Part shown: piece after piece, positions 26,601-36,336 of the stretch | Layout of the letters: each line of letters begins with the position of its first letter | Position numbering within the stretch: position 1 is the stretch's first letter | From: Rhizobium sp. ARZ01 | Lineage (GTDB): Bacteria > Pseudomonadota > Alphaproteobacteria > Rhizobiales > Rhizobiaceae | Reading direction: 5' to 3' | DNA length: 64,000 bases | Assembly (NCBI RefSeq): GCF_014851675.1 | Contig: NZ_JACVAE010000003.1 | Coordinates: forward strand, 186,001-250,000 | Notes under the pieces: model-generated | Databases searched by the model: none | Told to the model about the DNA's origin: nothing | Seen by the model: only the letters and a program-made list of their open reading frames with translations | Position numbers and translations under genes: made by a program

Positions 26601-27422
26601 ATGGGCTTGATGAAAAGGATGTTTCAGGGGTTGGCGGCGGTTGCACTGACGGCGGCCATCCCTGCGGTGGCGGCGGCCGCGCAATGCGGCAACAACGCAG
26701 CCGGTTTTCCTGCCTGGGTAGACGAGTTCAAGGGCGAAGCCGCCAGCAATGGCATCAGCCCGCGCACGCTCGACAGGGTCTTCGCCGAAGTCGGCTACAA
26801 CAAGGCGACCATCCGCGCCGATCGTGGTCAGAAGAGCTTCAAGCTGTCGCTGGACCAGTTCATGCAGAAGCGTGGCGGACAGACGATCATCAACCGCGGC
26901 AAGGGATTGCGAAAGCAGAATGCCGCTCTGTTTGCCCGTATCGAGAGCCAGTACGGCGTCCCGGCCGGCCCCTTGATCGCAATCTGGGGCATGGAAACCG
27001 GCTTCGGCGGCTTCCTGGGCAAGGAGCACACGCTTTCGGCCGTGGCCACGCTCGCCTATGATTGCCGGCGTTCCGAGTATTTCACCAATCAGCTCTACGC
27101 GGCGCTGAACCTCGTGCAGAACGGCACGCTCAGCACGCAGGCGCGGGGTGCCGCCCATGGCGAGATCGGCCAGACGCAGTTCCTGCCCGTCAACGTCCTG
27201 AAATACGGTGTGGACGGCGATGGCGACGGCCACATCGATCTCGTCCGCTCAAAGGCAGACGCGCTCGCTTCGACCGCAAATTTCCTGCGCGGTCACGGCT
27301 GGAGCGCCGGCGCTGGCTATCAGCCGGGTGAGGCAAACTTCGCCGCAATCCAGGGCTGGAATGCAGCCAACGTCTATCAGCGGGCGATCGCCATCATCGC
27401 CGCGGAGATCGACGGCGAATGA
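26601..27422 (+). CDS. Lytic murein transglycosylase, MltB-like (SLT_2 domain)
   Basis: A 273-aa secreted peptidoglycan lyase. A signal peptide (about residues 1-27, MGLMKRMFQGL...AVAAAA) precedes an SLT_2 domain with the catalytic Glu in IAIWGMETGFGGFLG and the downstream GEIGQTQFLPVNVLKYG segment. A short DGDGDGHIDL segment recalls the calcium-binding loop of MltB/Slt35. I chose the ATG at 26601 because TTGGAG lies upstream and a signal peptide follows directly. Another in-frame ATG is near 26529. Confidence 0.9.
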   Translation: MGLMKRMFQGLAAVALTAAIPAVAAAAQCGNNAAGFPAWVDEFKGEAASNGISPRTLDRVFAEVGYNKATIRADRGQKSFKLSLDQFMQKRGGQTIINRGKGLRKQNAALFARIESQYGVPAGPLIAIWGMETGFGGFLGKEHTLSAVATLAYDCRRSEYFTNQLYAALNLVQNGTLSTQARGAAHGEIGQTQFLPVNVLKYGVDGDGDGHIDLVRSKADALASTANFLRGHGWSAGAGYQPGEANFAAIQGWNAANVYQRAIAIIAAEIDGE

Positions 27423-27535
27423 CGCCAACGGATCGCCAGTACTAGAGAAACGGCAAAGCACCGGGCTCGGGGCCTTGCCAATGCCTTTCTTGCCTCCTCA
27501 ATTTTTTCGAATAGCTTCGATAAATCCGTCATGCC

Positions 27536-27645
27536 GGACCTGATCCGACATCCAGCGTACTCAAAGTATTGAGCGCAAAGACGCTTTCGCGCCGTGGACA
27601 CGGCGCGGCGCGGCTGGACCCGGATTAAGTCCGGGGCGACGGAAG
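27536..27645. repeat. RIME-like intergenic mosaic element, copy 2
   Basis: This copy of about 110 bp has arms CCGTCATGCCGGACCTGATC (with CGACATCCAG) and CCCGGATTAAGTCCGGGGCG. The middle contains the GCGCGGCGCGG dyad. It matches the elements at 4757-4873 and 58724-58839, and lies between the transglycosylase and carbonic anhydrase genes, which converge. Confidence 0.8.
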
Positions 27646-27707
27646 AGAGGCTGTTTTCGGTTAGGAACGTTTGTCAGCAGTCTGACCTGGCAACGCGTGG
27701 GGCGTTT

Positions 27708-28349
27708 TCACATTCCGGGCCGGCCGAAGTCGCCGGTCTTGGCATCCATGATCCAGAGTTCGCCGGTGGAGATGTCGAACCAGGCGCCGTGCAGGTTGAG
27801 CTTGCCGCGCTGTTCGAGAATCTGGACGCACGGGAACGTCCTGAGGTTGGCGATGGAGTTGCGGATCGAGACGCGTTCCAGCGCCCGCTGGCGCTCGGCC
27901 GCGGTCATCACGTCATTGCTCTGGATCTGTTCGGCTGACGGCTTCAGCAGGTTCATCCAGCGGCCGATGAAATCACCCGGTGACAGCGGCTCGGCATCCA
28001 GATCGAGCGCGGCCTTGATGCCCCCGCAGCGGCCATGGCCCATGACGACGATGTCGGAGACGCGCAGCGACTGAACGGCGAATTCGAGGGCGGCCGAGGT
28101 CGAATGATAGTGACCGTCCGGCTCGTAGGGCGGCATCAGATTGGCGACGTTGCGCACCACGAAGAGTTCGCCGGGGCCGCAATCGAAGATGGTTTCCGGG
28201 GCTGCGCGCGAATCGCAACAGGCAATCACCATCGTCTTCGGTTTCTGGCCGGTCTCGGCAAGCCCCTTGTAGCGCTGCTGCTGCTCGCTGAAGCGCCCTT
28301 CCATGAAGTTCTGGTAGCCGGTCAGAAGGTGGTCAGGAAAGCGATGCAT
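27708..28349 (-). CDS. Beta-class carbonic anhydrase
   Basis: A 213-aa zinc enzyme that interconverts CO2 and bicarbonate in the cytoplasm. All zinc ligands and the catalytic dyad are visible: C45, D46 and R48 in CCDSR, and H105 and C108 in GHGRCGG. Length is normal for the bacterial beta class. Confidence 0.95.
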   Translation of the reverse strand: MHRFPDHLLTGYQNFMEGRFSEQQQRYKGLAETGQKPKTMVIACCDSRAAPETIFDCGPGELFVVRNVANLMPPYEPDGHYHSTSAALEFAVQSLRVSDIVVMGHGRCGGIKAALDLDAEPLSPGDFIGRWMNLLKPSAEQIQSNDVMTAAERQRALERVSIRNSIANLRTFPCVQILEQRGKLNLHGAWFDISTGELWIMDAKTGDFGRPGM

Positions 28350-28488
28350 CTGGTCGATACTCCCGTACGATGACGAATGAGTAGAAAGTGCGAAAATGCT
28401 CTATCGGGCATGGCCCGGGAGCGCAACCCTGACATTTTCATCGTCCGCACCCTTGTGCCGACACGACCGGCGTTCGCCTCCCGGCCGC

Positions 28489-29364
28489 TCACCGTGTTCG
28501 TTTCGCACCGGGATGGACGAGGCGGCGCATCTGCACCATGGCCATCGGCGTTGACAGGCTCGAAGCGTCCTGCTCGAGGGTCAGCTCGTCTGCACCGCGC
28601 TTGGAACTGCGTGCGACTATTTCGAAAACGCTGGCGGTGGCAAGGTGCAAGGCCCGCTCTTCAGGCAGGCCGTCGAGCAGCCGCGACAGGAAGAGTGCGG
28701 CGACGAGATCGCCCGTACCGTTCGGCGGATTGGGCACTTGCCGATGCTCGGCAAGCAACGCCGTGCGTCCGGACAGATAGAGATTTCCGGTGCTTCCCGC
28801 CATCATCGGTACGGCCGAGGTGACGAGCATGCGTGATGGTCCAAGCGACAATGCCGCCTCCATGATCGCGGCATTCGTCTCAAGCGGCGCTCCGGCAAGC
28901 CATGCGAGTTCGAAACGGTTCGGGGTCGCGACCGAGGCAAGCGGCAGGAGTTCGTCCCGTATCGCCTCGGCCGTGGCGAGCGGCACATAGAGGCCGCCCT
29001 CGTCGCCGCAAACGGGATCGCAGAGATAGTGGATGTCCGGGTTCTCGGTCTTGAGGGCGCGCACGAGGCGGGCAATCGAGGCCGCCTGCGCGGCATCGCC
29101 AATATAACCGGTCAGTACGGCCTTGATCTCACCACGCCATGGGGCCCGTATCAGGTCGTCGATGAGTGCATCGAAATCGGCTGCGTCGATTGCAACGCGC
29201 GTCGCCCGGCCATGTCCGGGATGCCAAGGAAGGATGACGGTGGGAACGGCCCAGACAGGATGGCCGAGCGTTTCCAGCGCGAAGACGACGGCACGGTTTC
29301 CTACCGTTCCGCGCACGACATGGCTCGATATGACAAGGACCGCGCCCTTTTCACCTTCGATCAT
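28489..29364 (-). CDS. pdxY: Pyridoxal kinase PdxY
   Basis: A ribokinase-fold kinase that phosphorylates pyridoxal for PLP salvage. The 291-aa reading shows the N-terminal VISSHVVRGTVGNRAVVFALE, CDPVCGDEGGLYVP, TPNRFELAWLAG and the ATP-binding/catalytic PNGTGDLVAALFL. I chose the ATG at 29364 (MIEGEKG), which has GGGGAAG upstream and gives the normal family length. Other ATGs at 29397 and 29403 are possible. Further in-frame codons to 29598 fall in AT-rich promoter-like DNA and are not family-like. Confidence 0.88.
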   Translation of the reverse strand: MIEGEKGAVLVISSHVVRGTVGNRAVVFALETLGHPVWAVPTVILPWHPGHGRATRVAIDAADFDALIDDLIRAPWRGEIKAVLTGYIGDAAQAASIARLVRALKTENPDIHYLCDPVCGDEGGLYVPLATAEAIRDELLPLASVATPNRFELAWLAGAPLETNAAIMEAALSLGPSRMLVTSAVPMMAGSTGNLYLSGRTALLAEHRQVPNPPNGTGDLVAALFLSRLLDGLPEERALHLATASVFEIVARSSKRGADELTLEQDASSLSTPMAMVQMRRLVHPGAKRTR

Positions 29365-29689
29365 TCGATGCTTCCCCGCGTCTGACTTGTCGATCATTTC
29401 CATTGGACCATGCATCGACGGTCTGCAAGAAAATGTTGTGCGGACGGTAAAATGCGCTCTCCGGCGGGCCGAAAACTGGGTTGGGATAGATTTCGGACAA
29501 AGCAGAAATGCGCGAAATCCGCGCTTTTTGACCGGATTTTTCAAGATTTTCCCGATTTTTTGCGGGATTTGCCGCCAGTTTTGGGTTTTATTGGACAAAA
29601 TCGATTGAATTCAGCCGAATAGCGACAAAAACCTCGCGGGGAGAATTTCTCTTCTGATAGGCTCCTGACAACCATTTTGGGGGAGTTTC
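29365..29689. other. 325-bp AT-rich divergent promoter region between pdxY and gdh
   Basis: This gap is clearly AT-richer than its surroundings, with runs such as GATTTTTCAAGATTTTCCCG and TTTTATTGG. No RNA gene or protein frame was recognised. It must contain the promoters of both divergent genes. The gdh ribosome binding site (GGGGGAG) ends just before 29690. Confidence 0.4.
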
Positions 29690-32600
29690 ATGACAACGCG
29701 CAGCAGCAATACCAGGCGAGAGAAACAGATCGAAGCGGCAACGGTCGCCGCGGTGAAGCGAGGAGAGAAGTTCATCGATCCCGCGATCCTGTTCGGACGC
29801 GCCAGCAACGACGATCTCGACATCTATAGCGCCGAGATGCTGGCAGCGACCGCCGCTCACGCCTATTCCGAGATCTTTGCTTGGGATGGTTGCGAACCGC
29901 GCGTGACGGTCACCAATATCGCCGTCGCCTCGCAAGGAACGCCGGTCTCGATCCTGTCGGTGAGCGACCGTAACCAGCCCTTCCTGTACGACTCGGTGAT
30001 GGGGGAGGTGACGAGCACGCACCGCGACATCCATCTCGCGGTCCACCCGATCCTGGTGATCGAACCGGACCAGGAGCCAAAACTCTTCTCTCCGGACGAG
30101 GCCAGTGATCCGATCCATCGCGTCAGCCACATCGAGATCCATCTCTCCGCCCTGGGCGCATCCGAGGCGGCAGGTCTGATCGAGCGTATCCGCCACGTGC
30201 TCTCCCAGGTGCATCTGGCTGTTGGCGACTGGAAGCCGATGATGGACACACTTGCGCTTGCCGTCGCGGAGATGGGGGCGAACGGGTCCACACGCCGTCA
30301 GGCCGACAAGGATGAGGCCATTGCCTTCCTGGACTGGCTGCGCGACAACAACTTCACCTTCCTCGGGATGCGCGAGTACACTTATAGCGGAAAGGGTGAA
30401 AAGGCCCTGGTCGAGCGCGGCACGGGCAAGGGGCTCGGCATCCTCTCCGATCCGGATGTGCGGGTGTTGCGGCTCGGCAAGGACGCCGTGACGACGACGC
30501 CCGAAATCCTCGCCTTCCTCGAGGGGCCCGAATTCCTGATCGTCACCAAGGCGAACGTGCGCTCGGTCGTCCACCGCCGCGCCTACATGGACTACATCGG
30601 CGTGAAGCGCTTCGATGCGGACGGCAACGTCACCGGTGAACTCCGGATCGTCGGCCTGTTCACATCCACGGCCTACACCCACGCCGCCTCGCAGATTCCG
30701 CTGCTGCGCTCCAAGGTCCAGGCGATCGTCGACCACTTCGGCTACGATCCGCAGAGCCATTCCGGCAAGATGCTGATCAACACGCTGGAAGCCTATCCGC
30801 GCGACGACCTCTTCCAAATCGATACAGGGCTGCTTGCGACGTTCTGCGAACAGATCAACGAGCTCGGCGATCGGCCGCGGATCCGCGTGCTGCCGCGCAT
30901 CGATCATTTCGACCGCTTCGTCTCGGTCATCGTCTACGTGCCGCGCGAACAGTATGATTCGGACGTGCGCGAAAAGATCGGCGCGTACCTCAAGATGGTC
31001 TATGACGGGCGCGTCTCCGCCTACTATCCGGCCTTCCCCGAGGGCGGGCTGGCGCGCGTCCACTTCATCATCGGCCGCTCCGGCGGCAAGACGCCGCGCA
31101 TCCCGCAGAAGAAGCTCGAACTGGCGATCCGCGACATCGCGACCCGCTGGAGCGACCGCTTCGAGGCGCTGGCCGGAGTCGATGCGACCAAGCTGATCGC
31201 ACCCCAGGCCTATCAGGAGGCCTTCACCCCGGCGGAAGCCCACGCCGACCTTGGCATCTTCGAGGCGGCGACCGAGGCCGACCCGATCCACATCGCCTTC
31301 TACCGCAAGGCCGACAACACCGACACGAAGACGCTCGAGCTGAAGATCTTCCATGCGGGCGACGCCGTGTCGCTCTCCCGGCGCGTGCCGCTTCTGGAAA
31401 ATCTCGGCTTCAACGTGGTGAGCGAGCAGACGCATGACATCGAGGTCGTGCAGGAGGACGGTTCGCGGCGCCTCGTCGTGCTGCACGACATGGAACTGCG
31501 CCATCGCGACGGGCTGGACATCAACCTGCCGAAGCTGGCAGGCGTTCTGAAGGAAGCCTTCCTGTCGGCCTGGCACGGCCGCACGGACGACGACACCTTC
31601 AATCGACTGGTGATGACGGCCGGCCTCGATGCGCGCGAGATCATGGTGGTGCGTGCCTATGCGCGCTACCTGCGACAGACCGGGATCGCCTATTCGCAGG
31701 ACTATATCGCCGATACGCTGAACAAGTACCCACTCATCGCCGCCGACCTGTTCCAGCTATTTTCGACGCGATTTGACCCTGGTATTGCCGAGCGCAAGCG
31801 CGACAAGCGCGGGGGCGAACTCTCCACCAAGATCGAAGAAGCGCTGGCCGGCGTGCCAAGCCTCGATGAGGACCGGATCCTGCGCCGCTACATCAACGCG
31901 ATCCAGTCGACGCTCCGGACGAACTACTTCCAGCGCGACGGCGAGGGCCAGCCGCTTGCCACCCTTGCCTTCAAACTCGACCCGCAAGCGCTCGAAGGTC
32001 TGCCGGACCCAAAACCCTTCCGCGAGATCTTCGTCTACGGGGCAGAGGTCGAGGGCGTGCATTTGCGCTACGGCCGCGTCGCCCGTGGTGGTCTGCGCTG
32101 GTCCGACCGCGCCCAGGACTACCGCACCGAGGTGCTAGGGCTGGTGAAGGCACAGCAGGTCAAGAACTCCGTGATCGTGCCGGTCGGCGCGAAGGGCGGC
32201 TTCTATCCGAAGCAGCTGCCGGTCGGCGGCAGCCGTGATGCCGTCTTCAACGCCGGCAAGGAAGCCTACAAGACCTTCATCCGCACTCTGCTTTCGGTGA
32301 CCGACAACATCGAGGGGCAGGACGTCGTGCCGCCGCGCGACACCGTGCGGGTCGATGGTGACGATCCCTATTTCGTCGTCGCCGCCGACAAGGGTACGGC
32401 GACCTTCTCCGACACGGCGAATGGGCTTGCGCAGGAGGCCGGCTTCTGGCTGGACGACGCGTTCGCCTCCGGCGGTTCGGCCGGCTACGACCACAAGAAG
32501 ATGGGCATCACCGCACGCGGTGCCTGGGAGACGGTGAAGCGGCATTTCCGCGAGATGGATATCGACATCCAGAAGACGCCGTTCTCGGTCGTCGGCGTCG

Positions 32601-34480
32601 GCGACATGTCGGGCGACGTCTTCGGCAACGGCATGCTCCTGTCGCGCAAGACGCGGCTGATCGCCGCCTTCGACCACCGCGACATCTTCATCGATCCGAG
32701 CCCGGATACCGAACTCTCCTTCGCCGAGCGCAAGCGCATGTTCGCGCTGCCGCGTTCGAGCTGGCAGGATTATGACCGCGCCGCCCTTTCCAAGGGTGCG
32801 ATGATCATCCCGCGCACGGAAAAGTCGGTGACGTTGACGAGCGAGGCGATGGCCGCGATCGGCATCGACAAGCAGAAGGCGACGCCGTTCGAGATCATGA
32901 CCGCGATCCTCAAGGCGCCGGTCGACCTCCTCTGGTTCGGCGGCATCGGCACCTATGTCCGCGCCGCCAGCGAAACGGATGCGGAAGTGGGCGACCGCGC
33001 CAACGACGCCATCCGCGTCACCGGCGAGGAGGTGCAGGCCAAGGTGATCGGCGAGGGCGCCAACCTCGGCGTCACCCAGCGCGGCCGCATCGCCTTCGGC
33101 TTGAAGGGTGGACGGTGCAATTCGGATGCGATCGACAACTCCGCCGGCGTCAACTCCTCCGACGTGGAGGTGAACATCAAGATCGCGCTCGCCTCGGCCA
33201 TGCGCGAGGAGCGGCTGACCCGGCCGAAGCGCAACACGCTGCTGGCCTCGATGACCGACGAGGTCGCCCACCTCGTGCTGCGCAACAACTACCTGCAGTC
33301 GCTGGCGATCTCGCTCTGCGAACGGCAGGGCCAGGCGAACCGGACCGGACTGTCGCGGATGATGACGCGGCTGGAGGCGGCCGGACAGCTGAACCGCAAG
33401 GTCGAGATGCTGCCGAGCGACCAGGTGATGGACGAGCGCTATCGCGCCGGCAAGCCGCTGACGCGGCCGGAGATCGGCGTGCTTCTCTCCTATGCCAAGC
33501 TCGTGCTCTTCGACGAGATCCTCGACAGCGACCTGCCGGACGATCCCTATTTCGAGCCGACGCTCGTCGGATACTTCCCGGCGAAGATGCAGCGCACCTA
33601 TGGGCAGGACATCCGTTCGCACCGGCTGCGTCGCGAGATCATCGCGACGATCCTGGCAAACGGCGTGATCAACCGCGGCGGGCCGGCCTTCGTCAGCCAG
33701 TTGACCGACGGCACCGGCTATTCGAGCGCCGACGTCGTCAAGGCGGCCATGCTCGCCTTTGAAGGCTACGAGCTGTTTCCGCTATACGCTGCCGCCGATG
33801 CGCTCGACAATGCGATTGCCGGTTCGGCGCAGAACGAGGTCTACGAGGATCTCGGCCGGATCTTCTCCAATGCCACGGCCCTTCTCTTGACCACCGGCGC
33901 CATCAACGCGCCGATGGAGACGGCCGTGCACAAGCTGAAGCAGGCCCTCAAGCAGCTACGGCCGCATCTTGCCGGGCTGATGCCCGAGGCCGCCCGCGAG
34001 GAACTGCGCCGCAAGGCGCTGTCCTTCGAGGACAAGGGCGTGCCCGAGCAGCTTGCGGGCGAGATCGCCGATTTGCTCGCCATGAGCTTCGTTCCGGAGA
34101 TCATGCTGATTGCGACGCAAACCGCCGACAATCTCGTACGCACCGCGCAAACCTATGCCGGCATCAGCGAAACGCTCAACGTCGGGGCGCTTCTCGGTGC
34201 CGCCGGGCGCGTTCCGACGACGGACCTTTACGAGTCGCTCGCACTGGCCCGCAACCTTTCGGACATCGCCAATGCGCGGCGCGAACTCACCATGTCGGTG
34301 CTCGCCAAGCACAAGGGCGACAAGAACCCGCTTTCGGCCTGGCGCTCGGCCGACGCCGAGCGGCTGGGCATGGTGACGGGACGCCTGGGTGCGTTGACCG
34401 AGGCGGGAGAGGCGACGCTTGCGAAGATCTCCGTCGCCGCGGGCGTCCTGAGCGACCTTGCACACGGCCGGGCAAGGTGA
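29690..34480 (+). CDS. NAD-specific glutamate dehydrogenase, large (180-kDa) type
   Basis: A 1596-aa member of the large NAD-dependent glutamate dehydrogenase family (GdhB/L-GDH), which converts glutamate to 2-oxoglutarate and ammonium, mainly for catabolism. The long N-terminal half (about 1-780) holds the ACT-like regulatory domains of this type. The catalytic domain follows, with VARGGLRWSDRAQDYRTEVLGL, KNSVIVPVGAKGGF, VVGVGDMSGDVFGNGML and EGANLGVTQRGRIAF. Length matches the family (about 1600 aa). GGGGGAG just upstream supports the ATG at 29690. Its product links naturally with PutA-generated glutamate, though the genes are far apart. Confidence 0.95.
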   Translation: MTTRSSNTRREKQIEAATVAAVKRGEKFIDPAILFGRASNDDLDIYSAEMLAATAAHAYSEIFAWDGCEPRVTVTNIAVASQGTPVSILSVSDRNQPFLYDSVMGEVTSTHRDIHLAVHPILVIEPDQEPKLFSPDEASDPIHRVSHIEIHLSALGASEAAGLIERIRHVLSQVHLAVGDWKPMMDTLALAVAEMGANGSTRRQADKDEAIAFLDWLRDNNFTFLGMREYTYSGKGEKALVERGTGKGLGILSDPDVRVLRLGKDAVTTTPEILAFLEGPEFLIVTKANVRSVVHRRAYMDYIGVKRFDADGNVTGELRIVGLFTSTAYTHAASQIPLLRSKVQAIVDHFGYDPQSHSGKMLINTLEAYPRDDLFQIDTGLLATFCEQINELGDRPRIRVLPRIDHFDRFVSVIVYVPREQYDSDVREKIGAYLKMVYDGRVSAYYPAFPEGGLARVHFIIGRSGGKTPRIPQKKLELAIRDIATRWSDRFEALAGVDATKLIAPQAYQEAFTPAEAHADLGIFEAATEADPIHIAFYRKADNTDTKTLELKIFHAGDAVSLSRRVPLLENLGFNVVSEQTHDIEVVQEDGSRRLVVLHDMELRHRDGLDINLPKLAGVLKEAFLSAWHGRTDDDTFNRLVMTAGLDAREIMVVRAYARYLRQTGIAYSQDYIADTLNKYPLIAADLFQLFSTRFDPGIAERKRDKRGGELSTKIEEALAGVPSLDEDRILRRYINAIQSTLRTNYFQRDGEGQPLATLAFKLDPQALEGLPDPKPFREIFVYGAEVEGVHLRYGRVARGGLRWSDRAQDYRTEVLGLVKAQQVKNSVIVPVGAKGGFYPKQLPVGGSRDAVFNAGKEAYKTFIRTLLSVTDNIEGQDVVPPRDTVRVDGDDPYFVVAADKGTATFSDTANGLAQEAGFWLDDAFASGGSAGYDHKKMGITARGAWETVKRHFREMDIDIQKTPFSVVGVGDMSGDVFGNGMLLSRKTRLIAAFDHRDIFIDPSPDTELSFAERKRMFALPRSSWQDYDRAALSKGAMIIPRTEKSVTLTSEAMAAIGIDKQKATPFEIMTAILKAPVDLLWFGGIGTYVRAASETDAEVGDRANDAIRVTGEEVQAKVIGEGANLGVTQRGRIAFGLKGGRCNSDAIDNSAGVNSSDVEVNIKIALASAMREERLTRPKRNTLLASMTDEVAHLVLRNNYLQSLAISLCERQGQANRTGLSRMMTRLEAAGQLNRKVEMLPSDQVMDERYRAGKPLTRPEIGVLLSYAKLVLFDEILDSDLPDDPYFEPTLVGYFPAKMQRTYGQDIRSHRLRREIIATILANGVINRGGPAFVSQLTDGTGYSSADVVKAAMLAFEGYELFPLYAAADALDNAIAGSAQNEVYEDLGRIFSNATALLLTTGAINAPMETAVHKLKQALKQLRPHLAGLMPEAAREELRRKALSFEDKGVPEQLAGEIADLLAMSFVPEIMLIATQTADNLVRTAQTYAGISETLNVGALLGAAGRVPTTDLYESLALARNLSDIANARRELTMSVLAKHKGDKNPLSAWRSADAERLGMVTGRLGALTEAGEATLAKISVAAGVLSDLAHGRAR

Positions 34481-34490
34481 GAAAGTCCCG

Positions 34491-34510
34491 CCGGGCGCTG
34501 TGGCGCCCGG
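34491..34510 (+). terminator. GC-rich hairpin after the glutamate dehydrogenase gene
   Basis: An 8-bp stem CCGGGCGC / GCGCCCGG with a 4-nt loop lies about 10 bp after the stop codon. Only scattered T residues follow, so termination efficiency is uncertain. Confidence 0.5.
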
Positions 34511-34627
34511 CATCTCTTGCCGCTTGAGACGGTCCGATAGAACGACAGCCGGCTGATGATGAGCTGTTGACCTCAGGACTTGCGTCATCGCCGGCATCGG
34601 CTGCTCCAAGCGTGCGTCGGAGGGGCA

Positions 34628-36025
34628 ATGACGGGAAGGCAAGATACGGGCGGGCGCCGGACAGGGCGGCTCGGCATCTGGGGCTGGATGCTGTTCGACT
34701 GGGCGGCCCAACCCTTCTTCACCGTCATCACCACCTTCATCTTCGGCCCCTACCTTGTCTCGCGGCTGGCGGCGGATCCGGTCGCCGGCCAGGCCGCCTG
34801 GAGCTACACGCTCACCATCTCCGGCATCATCATCGCAGTGCTGTCGCCCGTGCTCGGCGCGGTCGCGGACAGGACCGGCCGGCGCAAGCCCTGGATCGGC
34901 TTCTTCGCCGTTGTCCAGATCGTTTCTCTCTGGGCGCTCTGGTATGCTGCGCCCGGAACAGGTCTTTTCGTGTCCCTGACGATGATCGTGCTTGCGACCA
35001 TCGCCGCCGAGTTTTCCATCGTCTTCAACGATTCGATGATGCCGCGACTGGTGAAGCCCGAGGAGGCGGGGCGGATCTCGAACCTTGCCTGGGGTCTCGG
35101 CTATCTCGGCGGCATGATCGTCCTGATCGGCGTAGTGCTGCTGCTGGCGGCCAATCCGGACACCGGCAGGACCACGCTCGGCATCGAGCCGCTGTTCGGG
35201 CTGGACGCGGCCAAAGGCGAGGACGCGCGGATCACCGGGCCGCTTTCGGCCGTCTGGTATCTCGTTTTCGTCCTGCCGATGTTCCTGTTCACGCCCGATG
35301 GCGGGCGCGGCATGAGGATCGGCCCCGCTGTGACGGCGGGGTTTGCGGACTTGCGCCATACGTTTGCGGAGCTGAAGGGCCGTCCCGGCATCGTCCGCTT
35401 CCTGATTGCCCGCATGATCTATCAGGATGGCGTCAACGGGTTGCTGGCGCTGGGTGGCACGTTCGCGGCCGGCATGTTTGCCTGGCAGACGATGGAGCTC
35501 GGCATCTACGGCATCATCCTCAACGTGGTGGCGATCGGCGGCTGCCTCTGGGCGAGCCGGCTCGACGGCCACTTCGGCTCGAAGGGCGTGGTGGTCGCAA
35601 GCCTCATATGCCTGACCATCGCGACCCTCGGCATCGTCTCGACGGCGCCGGGCCATACCCTGTTCGGGCTCATCCCGCTCTCTTCCGCCGATTCCGGCGG
35701 CCTGTTCGGCACGGCGGCGGAGAAGGCCTACATCGTCTACGGGCTGCTTGTCGGCATCGCCTTCGGCCCGGTGCAGGCGTCCGCCCGCTCCTATCTGGCG
35801 CGCAGCGTGGCGCCGGAGGAGGCCGGACGCTATTTCGGTCTCTACGCGCTGACCGGGCGGGCAACTTCGTTTGCCGCCCCGCTTTCCGTCGGCCTGATCA
35901 CCAGCGCGACCGGTTCGGCAGCACTCGGCATGGGGGCGCTTGTCGCCTTCCTTGCCGTCGGACTGGTTCTCCTGCTGCCGGCGCCCTATCCGGCGCACGA
36001 CCCGGCTACACGCGCGGCCGCATAA
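34628..36025 (+). CDS. MFS transporter, UMF1 family
   Basis: A 465-aa membrane protein related to the Atg22/UMF1 branch of the major facilitator superfamily. Signatures are GWMLFDWAAQPFFTVITTFIF near the N-terminus, PVLGAVADRTGRRKPWIGFF between helices 2 and 3, and FGLYALTGRATSFAAPL in the C-terminal half. About 11-12 hydrophobic segments. Relatives export amino acids or are uncharacterised; the substrate is unknown here. I chose the ATG at 34628 because GGAGG lies 6-7 nt upstream. It ends 70 bp before the TPP riboswitch and is outside its control. Confidence 0.85.
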   Translation: MTGRQDTGGRRTGRLGIWGWMLFDWAAQPFFTVITTFIFGPYLVSRLAADPVAGQAAWSYTLTISGIIIAVLSPVLGAVADRTGRRKPWIGFFAVVQIVSLWALWYAAPGTGLFVSLTMIVLATIAAEFSIVFNDSMMPRLVKPEEAGRISNLAWGLGYLGGMIVLIGVVLLLAANPDTGRTTLGIEPLFGLDAAKGEDARITGPLSAVWYLVFVLPMFLFTPDGGRGMRIGPAVTAGFADLRHTFAELKGRPGIVRFLIARMIYQDGVNGLLALGGTFAAGMFAWQTMELGIYGIILNVVAIGGCLWASRLDGHFGSKGVVVASLICLTIATLGIVSTAPGHTLFGLIPLSSADSGGLFGTAAEKAYIVYGLLVGIAFGPVQASARSYLARSVAPEEAGRYFGLYALTGRATSFAAPLSVGLITSATGSAALGMGALVAFLAVGLVLLLPAPYPAHDPATRAAA

Positions 36026-36095
36026 CGGCTTCCGGTCGCGATATCCACAGCGGCCGTTGACATTCGCAACGGACTTGGTCAGTTTCCCCTCATTC

Positions 36096-36178
36096 CGAGG
36101 GGGGCATCCTACGATGCTGAGATGGCGGTGAGCCGGACCCTTGAACCTGATCCGGGTCATGCCGGCGTAGGAACGGAA
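36096..36178 (+). promoter_or_regulatory. TPP riboswitch (THI element)
   Basis: The conserved THI-box core is complete: the P1-proximal GAGGGGGGC, CTGAGA at 36117-36122, GACCCTTGAACCTGATCCGG and the closing GCCGGCGTAGGAA. TPP binding to such elements switches off downstream expression by terminating transcription or hiding the ribosome binding site. A possible -35 hexamer TTGACA lies at 36057-36062. The 158-bp leader between the aptamer and the first gene should hold the expression platform; I could not identify a clear terminator in it. Confidence 0.95.
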
Positions 36179-36336
36179 AAACCGCCTTAGCCGGCGTCTC
36201 TTTCTATTCTCCGCTTCACCTGGATCTCCGTGATGATACGTCGGGAGATCGATCGATGATGCTTAGTTACCCCACCACTTCGAACAGGCTCCGGCTGTTA
36301 TCAGCTGATCTGCAAGACCGCGCCGTCTGACACAAG

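Noticed and set aside
29588..31576. Long open frame antisense to the 5' part of the glutamate dehydrogenase gene
   Set aside because: Composition is that of a reverse-strand shadow and the sense strand codes a complete, well-conserved enzyme.
34567..36060. Alternative-frame open reading over the UMF1 transporter
   Set aside because: Same strand but Arg/Gly-rich; the frame starting at 34628 has helices, family motifs and a ribosome binding site.
33956..36160. Long minus-strand frame across the end of gdh, the MFS gene and the riboswitch
   Set aside because: It crosses two well-supported sense genes and the THI element; Arg/Gly/Asp-rich and without any domain.
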